A DNA stretch of 33,844 nucleotides from Caccovicinus sp964425595 (GTDB taxonomy: Bacteria; Bacillota; Clostridia; Lachnospirales; Lachnospiraceae): positions 1 through 33,844 of the forward strand of contig CAYRMW010000022.1 of the NCBI GenBank assembly GCA_964425595.1. Reading direction: 5' to 3'. Below, one piece after another: positions 15,784 to 24,447 of this stretch. The position numbers and the translations under genes were made by a program. A model generated the notes under the pieces. It worked only from the letters and a program-made list of their open reading frames with translations, did not search any database and was not told the origin of the DNA. Position 1 is the stretch's first letter, and every line of letters starts with the position of its first letter.

Positions 15784-17325
15784 ATGAGCGAATATGTAGT
15801 TGAGATGAGAAACATTGTCAAAACCTTCGGTGAGGTTCAGGCAGTAAAAGACGGTGAATTCACCCTGAAAAAAGGTGAAATCCATTCCCTAATCGGAGAA
15901 AATGGAGCTGGAAAATCCACCATGATGAAGTTGCTCTATGGAATGTATCCTGTCGATGAAGGGGAAATTATTATAAAGAGCGAAAGAATGAAGGCTCTGG
16001 ATCCCAAAATTGCGATTAATCATGGGATAGGAATGGTTCATCAGGAATTTATGCTGGTTAATGAACTGACCGTTTTGGAAAATATTATTTTAGGTTTTGA
16101 ACCCAAAAAGGGTTTTACTATAGATTTCGACTCAGCCCGAAAAGCAATTAAGCGTTATATTGATGAATACGATATGGAGGTGCAGCTGGAAAAAAAGATC
16201 AGTCAGATATCCGTGGGAGAAGCGCAGCGTGTGGAGATTATCAAGACACTGATGCGGGGAGCTGATGTGATCATTTTGGATGAGCCTACAGCCGTTTTAA
16301 CTCCACAAGAAGCCAGGCGCCTCTTCGAAATCTTGAATAATCTGAAGGATGCCGGCAAATCCCTGGTATTTATTTCGCATAAACTGAATGAGGTAATGGA
16401 AGTTTCTGATCGAATTACCGTTATGCGTCAGGGTGCCTATATGGGCACGGTTGAGAAAGCGGCGACGTCCCCACTTGACCTGACCAAGCGGATGATCGGA
16501 CGAGAGGTGTTTTTGGATATAGATAAAGCTTATGCAAAAGCAGGAGAAACCATTCTGGAAGTAAGAGATGTCTGGGTTCCCAGTGGGAAGGAAACCTCCA
16601 AGATCAGAGGAATGTCCTTGACGGTTCGAGAAGGGGAAATTGTGGGTGTTGCCGGCATTGACGGGAATGGTCAGAGCGAACTGGTAGAGGCGATTACAGG
16701 TCTGCGCAAAGTGGAGAAAGGGTCGGTTCTGCTGAATGGGCAGGATGTTACCAATTTGAGCTCAAGAAAGGTGCGAAAAGCAGGCTTAGCGCATATTCCA
16801 GAAGATAGAAACAGAATGGGCCTGAATCGTTCCATGTCCATCAAGGATAATTTGATTGCAGTGCGGTTAGATGAGACTCCATTCACAAAAGGAAAAATTC
16901 TGAATGAGAAGGAAGAAGCTTCTTACGCAAAAGACATGATCAAACAATTTGACATTCGGCCCGCTGATTATAATCTTCCTACGTCCTCGCTATCTGGTGG
17001 CAATGCTCAGAAAGTAGTAGTAGCACGTGAGGTTTCCATGAAAAAGAAGCTGTTGGTTGCTTCTCAGCCGACAAGAGGCGTGGATATTGGTGCAATTGAG
17101 TTGATTCGGAATACATTGGAGCATGCCAAGAAGGAGGGAGCCGGTGTCCTGCTAGTTTCAGCTGAATTGGAAGAAATAATTTCCCTGTCAGATCGGATCG
17201 TCGTAATCCATGAGGGGAAGGTCACAGGAGAACTGTTGGCCAGCGAGGCGAATGAAAATAATTTGGGCCTGCTGATGATGGGGGGGAGACAAGAGCGAGA
17301 GGAGGGCAAATTGCGGCATGAATAA
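15784..17325 (+). CDS. Nucleoside ABC importer, tandem ATP-binding protein
   Basis: This 513-residue protein has two ATPase domains, as in the RbsA/MglA/NupO group. The first has Walker A GENGAGKST (38-46), an ISVGEAQR signature and Walker B VIILDEPTAVLTP. The second has a degenerate Walker A (GIDGNGQSE), an intact LSGGNAQK signature, and a Walker B region reading LLVASQPTRGVD, where Gln replaces the usual Glu. This asymmetry is normal for nucleoside members of the family. The start is preceded by AAAGGGTGAG. The gene overlaps the next permease by 8 bp. It would power import of the nucleoside captured by the BMP lipoprotein. Confidence 0.93.
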   Translation: MSEYVVEMRNIVKTFGEVQAVKDGEFTLKKGEIHSLIGENGAGKSTMMKLLYGMYPVDEGEIIIKSERMKALDPKIAINHGIGMVHQEFMLVNELTVLENIILGFEPKKGFTIDFDSARKAIKRYIDEYDMEVQLEKKISQISVGEAQRVEIIKTLMRGADVIILDEPTAVLTPQEARRLFEILNNLKDAGKSLVFISHKLNEVMEVSDRITVMRQGAYMGTVEKAATSPLDLTKRMIGREVFLDIDKAYAKAGETILEVRDVWVPSGKETSKIRGMSLTVREGEIVGVAGIDGNGQSELVEAITGLRKVEKGSVLLNGQDVTNLSSRKVRKAGLAHIPEDRNRMGLNRSMSIKDNLIAVRLDETPFTKGKILNEKEEASYAKDMIKQFDIRPADYNLPTSSLSGGNAQKVVVAREVSMKKKLLVASQPTRGVDIGAIELIRNTLEHAKKEGAGVLLVSAELEEIISLSDRIVVIHEGKVTGELLASEANENNLGLLMMGGRQEREEGKLRHE

Positions 17326-18367
17326 AGCAAAAGAAGGTTTTTTCAGAGTAATCTTTACTATGGTAATCGCGTTAGTCATTGGTGCTCTTCTGATTATTGG
17401 CATCGGAGAAAACCCGATCGAAGCCTACGGTGCTCTGCTTAAGGGAGCGTTTAACGGTAAATTTCGGTTTGGGACGACTCTGGCAGGCTTTACCCCTCTT
17501 CTGCTGACTTCTACAGCATTTGCCATTGCAGCTAAGGCCGGCGCATTTAATGTAGGCGTGGAGGGCGAAGTGTATCTTGGCGGTATTGCGGCGGCTTATA
17601 TTGGAATCAATTGGACGTTCCTTCCCAAGCCTCTTTTGTTAGTTGCCTGTTTTATAGGAGCAATGGTAGTGGCTGCTCTTTGGGCCTGTATTCCTGCGGT
17701 TCTTAAAGCTTTTTTTGAAGTCAGCGAAGTTTGTACTACTATTTTGATGAATACGGTGGCACTGTACATTACATCCTACCTGGTCAGCGGTCCCATGAGT
17801 GCAGGAACGGCGAATGCACAGACCTTGCCGGTGACGGTCACCCTATATCAGTTTATGACTCCAAGCAGCGCAAATGTAGGCATTTTTATTGCTGCTGCGG
17901 TTGTGGTTGCCGTGATTTTTATGCTGTACAAAACCAGTTGGGGCTATAAAATTCGCACGGTGGGAGGTAATCCAAGTCATGCTGACTACGTAGGAATCAG
18001 TTCAAAAAAGGTGTTCATTGGCGCGATGATGTTGTCTGGAGTTTTGGGTGGAATTGCGGGCTGCATTGAGGTTCTTGGTGTTCATGGATATTTCCTGGAT
18101 AGTTTTGCGTCAGGATTAGGCAGCAATGGTATGTTAGCAGCGCTGATTGTAAAGAACAATATGTTTGCAACTCCATTTATGGCTTTCTTCCTGGCGGTGC
18201 TTAGTGCTGGAGGCATGGGTATGCAGCAGATGACCGGAGTGCCTAAAGCCCTGGTGGATACGATAGCAGCGGTCTTCATAATCATCGCTACAATGGAAGC
18301 CTTGTTTACATTCAAAAAAAGGAGAAAGCTGCATCTTGGCAGAAAAGAAAAGGAGGGGCGGTCATGA
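17318..18367 (+). CDS. Nucleoside ABC importer permease 1
   Basis: This 349-residue membrane protein belongs to the BPD_transp_2 permease family and resembles NupP/YufP. It has about eight to ten hydrophobic segments, with the conserved stretch AAKAGAFNVGVEGEVYLGGI (residues about 69-88) and the cytoplasmic WGYKIRTVGGNPSHADYVGIS loop (about 208-228) that contacts the ATPase. It overlaps the ATPase gene by 8 bp and the second permease by 4 bp, so the three are translationally coupled. GGAGGG lies 11 nt upstream. Confidence 0.92.
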   Translation: MNKAKEGFFRVIFTMVIALVIGALLIIGIGENPIEAYGALLKGAFNGKFRFGTTLAGFTPLLLTSTAFAIAAKAGAFNVGVEGEVYLGGIAAAYIGINWTFLPKPLLLVACFIGAMVVAALWACIPAVLKAFFEVSEVCTTILMNTVALYITSYLVSGPMSAGTANAQTLPVTVTLYQFMTPSSANVGIFIAAAVVVAVIFMLYKTSWGYKIRTVGGNPSHADYVGISSKKVFIGAMMLSGVLGGIAGCIEVLGVHGYFLDSFASGLGSNGMLAALIVKNNMFATPFMAFFLAVLSAGGMGMQQMTGVPKALVDTIAAVFIIIATMEALFTFKKRRKLHLGRKEKEGRS

Positions 18368-19305
18368 GTACAATACTTGACAATATGGATAAAATTTTTA
18401 ATGTATCCCTGATTTACGCCATGTTCCGCTCTGCTGCTCCGATTATATTTGCGGCAATGTGCGCAGCTATTACACAGCAGGCGAATATTTTGAACGTAGG
18501 GACTGAAGGAATTATGTTGGTTGGTGCGTTCACCGCAGTTACAGCCAGCTATTTTTCCGGAAGCTGGATTGTTGGTGTAGGGGCAGCTATGCTGGCTGGA
18601 GCTGTGATTGCCATGATCATCGGCATCGGTCATGTGAAGTACAAGGCAGATAACTGTGCGATCGGTATGGGTATTAATATGCTGGCCTTAGCGATTACCA
18701 AGTTCTTGTTAAGTGCCATTTTCAATACAAACGGTTCATTCAGCAGCCCGGACATTGATTCAATCCCGAGAGTTCATCTTGGTTTCCTGGAAAACATTCC
18801 GGTTCTCGGAAGCCTGTTAAATGACTGGAGCCTGATGGAGTGGTTTGTCATTGTTTTGATTATCATCCTGCAGTTCCTGTTTTATAAGACTGTGTGGGGC
18901 TTAAGGCTTCGGGCGGTTGGACAATTTGAAGAGGCTGCTAAAACTGCGGGAATCAAGGTGAATGCTGTGAAATATCAGGCAATTTTTATTGCGGGATTGA
19001 TTGGCGGTCTGGCTGGTGCTCATCTTTCCTTGGGATACAGCACGCAGTTTACCGAAAATATGACTAATAATCGAGGATTTATGGGCGTCGCAGCTATGTA
19101 TTTTGGTGGCGCAAATCCGATTTTGACTGCTCTGGGCTGCTTGTTATTCGGATTTGCAGATTCTGTTGGCTCCAGATTGCAGGCATACGGAATTCCATCT
19201 CAGTTTGTTTTGATGATGCCCTATATTGTAACAGTTGCCGTACTTGCTATCTCTATGGTGGTGAAGCTTTCCGTTAACAGGAAGCAACAGTCTTCCTTGA
19301 TCTGA
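18364..19305 (+). CDS. Nucleoside ABC importer permease 2
   Basis: This 313-residue membrane protein is the second permease (NupQ/YufQ-like). It shows the matching motifs AANILNVGTEGIMLVGAF-like (QQANILNVGTEGIMLVGA, about 39-56) and WGLRLRAVGQFEEAAKTAGI (about 179-198). The start overlaps the first permease stop as ATGA. Together with permease 1, the tandem ATPase and the BMP lipoprotein it completes a four-part importer. Confidence 0.92.
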   Translation: MSTILDNMDKIFNVSLIYAMFRSAAPIIFAAMCAAITQQANILNVGTEGIMLVGAFTAVTASYFSGSWIVGVGAAMLAGAVIAMIIGIGHVKYKADNCAIGMGINMLALAITKFLLSAIFNTNGSFSSPDIDSIPRVHLGFLENIPVLGSLLNDWSLMEWFVIVLIIILQFLFYKTVWGLRLRAVGQFEEAAKTAGIKVNAVKYQAIFIAGLIGGLAGAHLSLGYSTQFTENMTNNRGFMGVAAMYFGGANPILTALGCLLFGFADSVGSRLQAYGIPSQFVLMMPYIVTVAVLAISMVVKLSVNRKQQSSLI

Positions 19306-19325
19306 TCTGTTAAGAGGAGAAGTGA

Positions 19326-20258
19326 ATGAATAAGCGAAAAATTATTCTGGATTGTGACCCTGGTCATGATGATGCTGTGGCCATCACTTTGGCTGGAATC
19401 AATGAAACAATTGATCTTTTGGGAATTACTGTAGTGGCGGGAAATCAGACGCTGGAAAAAACATCAGTTAATGCGCTGAATGTATGCCAGTGTCTTAGCC
19501 TGGATGTTCCGGTTTATGCAGGGTGCGGTCAGCCTATGATTCGGGAGAAAATGATTGCTGACGACATTCACGGAGAGACTGGGCTGGATGGGCCTGTCTT
19601 TGCACCTTTGGAGAAAAAATTGGAGAATCAGCACGCAGTTCTCTATATAATTGACACACTGATGAAATCTGAAGGTGATGTGACCGTGGTTACCACGGGG
19701 CCTATGACAAATCTGGGAATGGCCATGCGATTGGCGCCGGAAATTATCCCCAAAATTCAGGAGGTTGTTTTAATGGGCGGAGCATATACCAACGGAAATG
19801 TGACGCCGGCGGCAGAATTTAATATTATTGCGGATGCGGATGCGGCTTATATTGTCTTTAACAGTGGACGGCCCATTACGATGGTGGGCTTGGATGTGAC
19901 AAGAAAAGCACTCTGCTATCCGTCTATTGTGGAGAGGATGGGGAAGATCGGAAACAGAGCATCCAAGTTATTTGTTGATCTGATGAAGCACTTCTGCGCT
20001 AGTCAGAAGGCCGTGTTTGGTTGGGAAGGCGGCCCGCTGCATGATCCGATTACTATTGCCTATTTAATTGAGCCTTCGATTCTTACGACGAAGCCTATGC
20101 ATGTTGAAATTGATATCCGCAGTATCCAGTCTTATGGCAGGACGAACTGTGATTATTTTGGCTATCAGAAGAAGCAGGCCAATGCAAATGTGGGAATTGA
20201 TATCAACGTGGAGAAATTCTGGGATCTGGTCGAAGATAATCTGAGAAAATACAGTTAG
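19326..20258 (+). CDS. Inosine/uridine-type nucleoside N-ribohydrolase
   Basis: This 310-residue enzyme hydrolyses the N-glycosidic bond of ribonucleosides to free base and ribose in the cytoplasm. The N-terminal calcium-binding motif DCDPGHDD (residues 9-16) is intact. The family segments MGGAYTNGNVTPAAEFN and NIIADADAA follow, and the catalytic His-Asp is present in GGPLHDP. AGGAGAAG precedes the start. Position directly after the importer genes implies that it acts on the imported nucleoside, and the ribose released suits the ribokinase at the end of the operon. Base preference (purine or pyrimidine) is not resolved. Confidence 0.93.
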   Translation: MNKRKIILDCDPGHDDAVAITLAGINETIDLLGITVVAGNQTLEKTSVNALNVCQCLSLDVPVYAGCGQPMIREKMIADDIHGETGLDGPVFAPLEKKLENQHAVLYIIDTLMKSEGDVTVVTTGPMTNLGMAMRLAPEIIPKIQEVVLMGGAYTNGNVTPAAEFNIIADADAAYIVFNSGRPITMVGLDVTRKALCYPSIVERMGKIGNRASKLFVDLMKHFCASQKAVFGWEGGPLHDPITIAYLIEPSILTTKPMHVEIDIRSIQSYGRTNCDYFGYQKKQANANVGIDINVEKFWDLVEDNLRKYS

Positions 20259-20273
20259 TTGAAGGAGCCGTTT

Positions 20274-21545
20274 ATGGACAGATTAAAGGAAACTCTTGAG
20301 CAAAATAAAGAGCAGTATATCCAGCGCCTGAAAGAGCTGATTGCTATTGATACCCATGACATTGATCACGGAATCGGCGGTGGGCTGGAAAAAGAGGGGC
20401 AGGACTATATGATCCGTTTATTTGAGCTCATGGATGCCGATGAGATTATAAAAGATCCCATGGAGGAACAAGTGATCCGCGAGTGTCTTGAACGGCACCA
20501 GGAGGGAAACTTGGGTCATGACCAGACAGATCGCTATAATGTATATGCAACCTTTAAAGGAGCAAGTGGGGGAAGAAGCCTGTTGTTCAACAGCCATATT
20601 GATGTGATGCCAGCGGATGAAACAGAGGAATGGACTACCCCGCCTTTTGAACCGCACATCCGGGATGGAAAACTTTATGGACGTGGGGCAGCCGACATGA
20701 AGGGAGGGCTAATGGCATCGGTAATGGCTGTCCAGCTTTTGAAGGATGCAGGTCATGAACTTCCTGGAGATGTGATCATAACTTCTGTGTGCGATGAGGA
20801 AGGCGGAGGGAATGGCTCCATGCAGGCTGTCATGCGTGGACTGAAGGCCGATGGCGTAGTCAATTGTGAAGGGACCTCGGATGAATTGATTCTTGCACAC
20901 ATGGGCTGGGTATTTTTTAAAGTGGATTTTGAAGGAAAGGCTTGCCATTCTGGCGGAAAGAAGAATGGTGTCAGCGCTATCGACAAGGCGATAAAAGTAA
21001 TCCGGGCCTTAAATGAGATGGAGCATCAATGGCTTTTGGAATATAGGCATCCCCTTCTTCCGGCGCCGAATCTGAATATAGGAGTGATTCGGGGAGGCAG
21101 TGCAGGTTCTACGGTTCCTGGAGACTGCAGTTTTTCTACCTGCGTTCATTTTATTCCGGGGCAGATGAGCTATGATCAGGTTGTGAGGGAATTTACTGAC
21201 ACAGTGAATCGGATGGCATACGCAGATTTGTGGCTGGAAAAGCATCCGCCTAAAATTACCGTATACCAGTCGGGAAATGGATTTGAGATGGATCCGGGGC
21301 ATGAATTTGTTTCAGCGTTTAAGGATGCTTATCGTCATGCCCTGGGAAAAGAAGTAGTAATTGCTGGATCTCCGTCCGGTTGCGATTCCAGGCTATGGAA
21401 AAATATCGCCGGCTGTCCTACCATCCAGTTTGGACCGGGAAACCTGGCCCAGTGCCATGCGGTTGATGAATGGTTGGATCTTGAAGCTTATCTCCAGTCT
21501 GTTTTGATTTATGCGAATTTAATTTTGGAGTGGGGGAAACAATAA
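20274..21545 (+). CDS. M20-family metallo-amidohydrolase 1 (ArgE/DapE-like)
   Basis: This 423-residue cytoplasmic enzyme has the dinuclear-metal site of the M20 family: His108 and Asp110 in NSHIDVMP, Asp141 in GRGAADMKGG, the Glu175-Glu176 pair in CDEEGGG, Glu199 in NCEG, and a C-terminal His395 in QCHAVDEW. The dimerisation domain includes ACHSGG. Family members deacylate or cleave amide, ureido or peptide bonds. AAGGAG lies 6 nt before the ATG at 20274; a TTG at 20259 in frame is not supported. Being inside a nucleoside operon is unusual and suggests the substrate carries an amide-linked group. The exact substrate is unknown. Confidence 0.88.
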   Translation: MDRLKETLEQNKEQYIQRLKELIAIDTHDIDHGIGGGLEKEGQDYMIRLFELMDADEIIKDPMEEQVIRECLERHQEGNLGHDQTDRYNVYATFKGASGGRSLLFNSHIDVMPADETEEWTTPPFEPHIRDGKLYGRGAADMKGGLMASVMAVQLLKDAGHELPGDVIITSVCDEEGGGNGSMQAVMRGLKADGVVNCEGTSDELILAHMGWVFFKVDFEGKACHSGGKKNGVSAIDKAIKVIRALNEMEHQWLLEYRHPLLPAPNLNIGVIRGGSAGSTVPGDCSFSTCVHFIPGQMSYDQVVREFTDTVNRMAYADLWLEKHPPKITVYQSGNGFEMDPGHEFVSAFKDAYRHALGKEVVIAGSPSGCDSRLWKNIAGCPTIQFGPGNLAQCHAVDEWLDLEAYLQSVLIYANLILEWGKQ

Positions 21546-21549
21546 CGTT

Positions 21550-21561
21550 TTAATCGATTAA
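21550..21561 (+). repeat. 12-bp palindrome before the GATase1-like gene
   Basis: TTAATCGATTAA is a perfect palindrome in the 35 bp between the M20 gene and the next start. It has no clear partner promoter and might be chance in AT-rich sequence. Confidence 0.3.
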
Positions 21562-21580
21562 TTGATGAGGAGGACATTTT

Positions 21581-22330
21581 ATGAGCAACAAGAAAAAAGT
21601 TCTGTTGGCAGGAGAATCCTGGATGAGTTTTACTACACATGTGAAGGGATTTGATACTTTTTATACCTCGGTTTATGAAACAGGCGAGAAGTTCCTGAAA
21701 ACAGCCATGGAGAAAGGGGGATATGATTTTAGTTTTATGCCAAACCATTTGGCGATGGAAGAATTCCCGTTTACTATGGATGAATTGAGACAATATGATT
21801 TGCTTGTACTTTCAGATATTGGCGCCAACACGCTTCTCCTTCCCGGGGCCACTTTTTCCAGAAGCGAGACGATGCCAAACCGTTGCAATTTGATTCGAGA
21901 TTATGTGCTGGATGGCGGTGCGCTTTTGATGATAGGTGGATATATGACCTTCTCAGGTATCGATGGGAAGGGTAAGTGGCACGATACAGCGGTTCAGGAG
22001 GTTCTCCCGGTTCAGGTGCTGTCTACTGACGACCGAATGGAACACTGTGAGGGTATCCGTCCGATGACGGTTAAAGAGCATGAGATTCTGGGTGGGTTGG
22101 GGCCGTGGCCGAAAATTTTGGGATACAACAAAACGATTTTAAGGGATGGAGCAGAGCTTTTGGCCAAGGTGGAGGAGAGCCCTTTTATTGCAATAGGCGA
22201 ATACGGCAGAGGTCGTTCCGCAGTATTTACCACGGATTGTGCGCCTCATTGGGCTCCGCCGGAGTTCTGCAGCTGGGATGGATACAATAAATTGTTCCAG
22301 AATATGGCAAAATGGCTGACCCGGTCATAG
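21581..22330 (+). CDS. GATase1-like protein (DUF1355 / STM3548 type)
   Basis: This 249-residue protein matches the GATase1_like family (PF07090) along its full length. Typical segments are VLLAGESWMSFTTHVKGFD, VLSDIGANTLLLP, NRCNLIRDYVLDGGALLMIGGYMTFSGIDGKG, and IGEYGRGRSAVFTTDCAPHWAPPEF. The fold is that of class I glutamine amidotransferases, but the nucleophile-elbow position reads GGYM, with no cysteine, so ordinary glutaminase activity is unlikely. The family is of unknown function. GAGGAGG precedes the start. It sits between two M20 hydrolases in a nucleoside operon and may help to handle a modified substrate or act as a sugar-binding accessory. Confidence 0.85.
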   Translation: MSNKKKVLLAGESWMSFTTHVKGFDTFYTSVYETGEKFLKTAMEKGGYDFSFMPNHLAMEEFPFTMDELRQYDLLVLSDIGANTLLLPGATFSRSETMPNRCNLIRDYVLDGGALLMIGGYMTFSGIDGKGKWHDTAVQEVLPVQVLSTDDRMEHCEGIRPMTVKEHEILGGLGPWPKILGYNKTILRDGAELLAKVEESPFIAIGEYGRGRSAVFTTDCAPHWAPPEFCSWDGYNKLFQNMAKWLTRS

Positions 22331-22347
22331 TGAAAGGCGGTGATTCC

Positions 22348-23481
22348 ATGGACAGCGAGGCCCTGGAGCTGTTAAAAACGCTGCTGGAAATTCCGTCAGT
22401 TAATTCTCGAGATAACGAAAGAACTATGGCAGAGTATCTGGCGCACTATTTCCTGAAACATGGGATCTGGGCAGAGGTTCAGGAGATTGATGACAAGCAT
22501 GCCAACGTTCTGGCCTTCGTTCCTGGGAAAAACAGCGAAAAAACGATGATCTGGAATGGCCACCTGGATACTGTGCCTTATGGAGAACTTCGGGATTGGG
22601 ATACAAATCCGGCGCAGGTGATGGAAAAAGAAGGAAAAATTTATGCCAGAGGCGCTGCGGATATGAAGAGCGGGCTTGGCGCCATGGTCTATGCCTTGTG
22701 CCATCTGCAGCAGGAGCCGGCCTGCAATATTCAGTTTCTTGGTACATGTGATGAGGAAAAGAACGGTCTTGGGGCAGAAATGACGCTTCGAGACAAAAAA
22801 ATGGCCGACGGAAAGTGGATTTTGGTGGGGGAGCCCACAGGAATGAAGCTGGGGATAGCGCAGAAAGGTTGCCTGTGGCTGGAAATCTTAGCCAGAGGGC
22901 TTGCCAGTCATGGCGCATATCCCGAAGCAGGGGTCAATGCGATTTTCTGTGCGGTAGAAATCGGAAAGAAGACAAAGGCTTTTGTGGAACAGTTCTCCCA
23001 TCCTCTTCTAGGCCGCTCTACGGCACAGATTACGATGATCGAGGGCGGCATTGCTAACAACATGACGCCGGATCGCTGCCGGTTGGTTATGGATATTCGC
23101 ATGACTCCCGGCATAACCAGTGAAAAGATTTTGAATAAGGCCAGCGAATTGTTGTTGGAGATGCAGCAGAAAGATTTCAGATACGAAGCGGATTTTCAAG
23201 TGCTGAATGACAGGAGACCGATCGAAATAGCTCCGAGTAATCATATGACAGTGGCTCTGGGAAAAAATCTTCGCGAATTCGGATACCAAGAGGAGTATTT
23301 GGGGGTTAATTTCTTCACGGATGGCTCTGTCCTGGACCGAAAGGGAGAGCGAGATATCCTTTTGTTTGGACCGGGCGACCCTTTTATGGCACACAAGCCC
23401 AATGAATATGTTGAAATCGCAAAATATGAAGATGCGATCCGAATTTTGGAGAAATTTGCAATAGAATTCGGTCAGAAATAG
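22348..23481 (+). CDS. M20-family metallo-amidohydrolase 2 (ArgE/DapE/CPG2-like)
   Basis: This 377-residue protein has a complete M20 metal site: His72 and Asp74 in NGHLDTVPYG, Asp105 in RGAADMKSG, Glu136-Glu137 in CDEEKNG, Glu162 in VGEPTG, and a C-terminal His in AHKPNEYVEI. The dimerisation domain has ASHGAYPEAGVNAI. It is a different branch from the first M20 protein of the operon (shorter, no His/Asp-rich N-terminal insert), so it is probably not a simple duplicate. I chose the ATG at 22348, preceded by AGGCGGTGA; an earlier ATG at 22312 lies inside the previous gene and has no ribosome binding site. The kinase gene follows after 9 bp. Confidence 0.87.
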   Translation: MDSEALELLKTLLEIPSVNSRDNERTMAEYLAHYFLKHGIWAEVQEIDDKHANVLAFVPGKNSEKTMIWNGHLDTVPYGELRDWDTNPAQVMEKEGKIYARGAADMKSGLGAMVYALCHLQQEPACNIQFLGTCDEEKNGLGAEMTLRDKKMADGKWILVGEPTGMKLGIAQKGCLWLEILARGLASHGAYPEAGVNAIFCAVEIGKKTKAFVEQFSHPLLGRSTAQITMIEGGIANNMTPDRCRLVMDIRMTPGITSEKILNKASELLLEMQQKDFRYEADFQVLNDRRPIEIAPSNHMTVALGKNLREFGYQEEYLGVNFFTDGSVLDRKGERDILLFGPGDPFMAHKPNEYVEIAKYEDAIRILEKFAIEFGQK

Positions 23482-23490
23482 GTGAGAATT

Positions 23491-24447
23491 ATGAGAGTGT
23501 TGTGTTTTGGTTCACTGAATATTGATTATACATATCGAGTGGATCATTTTGTGAAAAAAGGGGAAACTCTTTCTTCTCAATCCCTCCAGGTGTTTGCCGG
23601 AGGTAAGGGGTTGAATCAATCCATTGCATTAGCAAAAGCAGGCGTCTCCACTTATTTGGCAGGTACGATTGGCGAAGATGGAAGATTTTTGCTGGATATT
23701 CTGACAGAGGCAGGAGTAGATATCTCTTATGTGGAGATTCGTTCCGATGTTCGCACGGGCAACGCGATTATCCAAAACGACAAAGAAGGGGACAATTGTA
23801 TCCTTCTGTATGGCGGGGCAAATCAGGCGATTACCAGAGAGCAGATCAATCGAGTGCTGGAAGCCTTCTGTGAAGGTGATTTTCTGGTGTTGCAAAATGA
23901 GATTAATGAACTTTCTTACTTGATGAAAAAGGCACATGAGAAGGGCATGAAGATTGTCCTCAACCCTTCTCCTATGGATCAAAAGATTTTTGAATTGCCT
24001 TTGGACTTGGTAGATTATTTCCTCTTGAATGAAACGGAAGCGATTGAGCTGTTAAAGGCAGAAGACAGTTCGGAGAGTGAAGAAATGGGGGCATTGGCAG
24101 CGCATTTGTCGGCGAGATTCCCTGATGCGGCGATTGTCCTTACTATAGGGAGTGATGGAGCAATTTTTGCAAACCAGCAAAAACAATTTCACCAGCCTGG
24201 GTTTCCGGTGGAAGCAGTGGATACCACAGCGGCTGGTGATACTTTCAGTGGTTACTTCATTGCAGGGACTCTGGAGGGAATGACAGAGGAAAGTGCCATG
24301 AAAGTTGCCGCGAAAGCTGCCGCTATTGCGGTAACCAGACTAGGGGCGGCTCCCTCTATTCCAGAACGTCATGCAGTAGAGGCAGCGCTTGGATTAAGAA
24401 AATCCTGCCCCGCTACGCATGAAGCCTGCGCACGATCTTGCAGATGA
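23491..24447 (+). CDS. rbsK: Ribokinase (PfkB family)
   Basis: This 318-residue sugar kinase phosphorylates D-ribose or a close relative using ATP. It has RVLCFGSLNID at the start, the sugar-binding AGGKGLNQS (36-44), an NPSPM segment and the anion-hole motif DTTAAGDTFSG with catalytic Asp250. AGGTGAG lies 6 nt before the ATG at 23491. As the last gene of the nucleoside operon it would use the ribose released by the hydrolase. The last 12 or so codons (CPATHEACARSCR) do not look like a ribokinase end. They run antisense into the 3' end of the convergent M14-like gene, with a 35-bp overlap, as though the original stop was lost at a recombination junction. Confidence 0.9.
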   Translation: MRVLCFGSLNIDYTYRVDHFVKKGETLSSQSLQVFAGGKGLNQSIALAKAGVSTYLAGTIGEDGRFLLDILTEAGVDISYVEIRSDVRTGNAIIQNDKEGDNCILLYGGANQAITREQINRVLEAFCEGDFLVLQNEINELSYLMKKAHEKGMKIVLNPSPMDQKIFELPLDLVDYFLLNETEAIELLKAEDSSESEEMGALAAHLSARFPDAAIVLTIGSDGAIFANQQKQFHQPGFPVEAVDTTAAGDTFSGYFIAGTLEGMTEESAMKVAAKAAAIAVTRLGAAPSIPERHAVEAALGLRKSCPATHEACARSCR

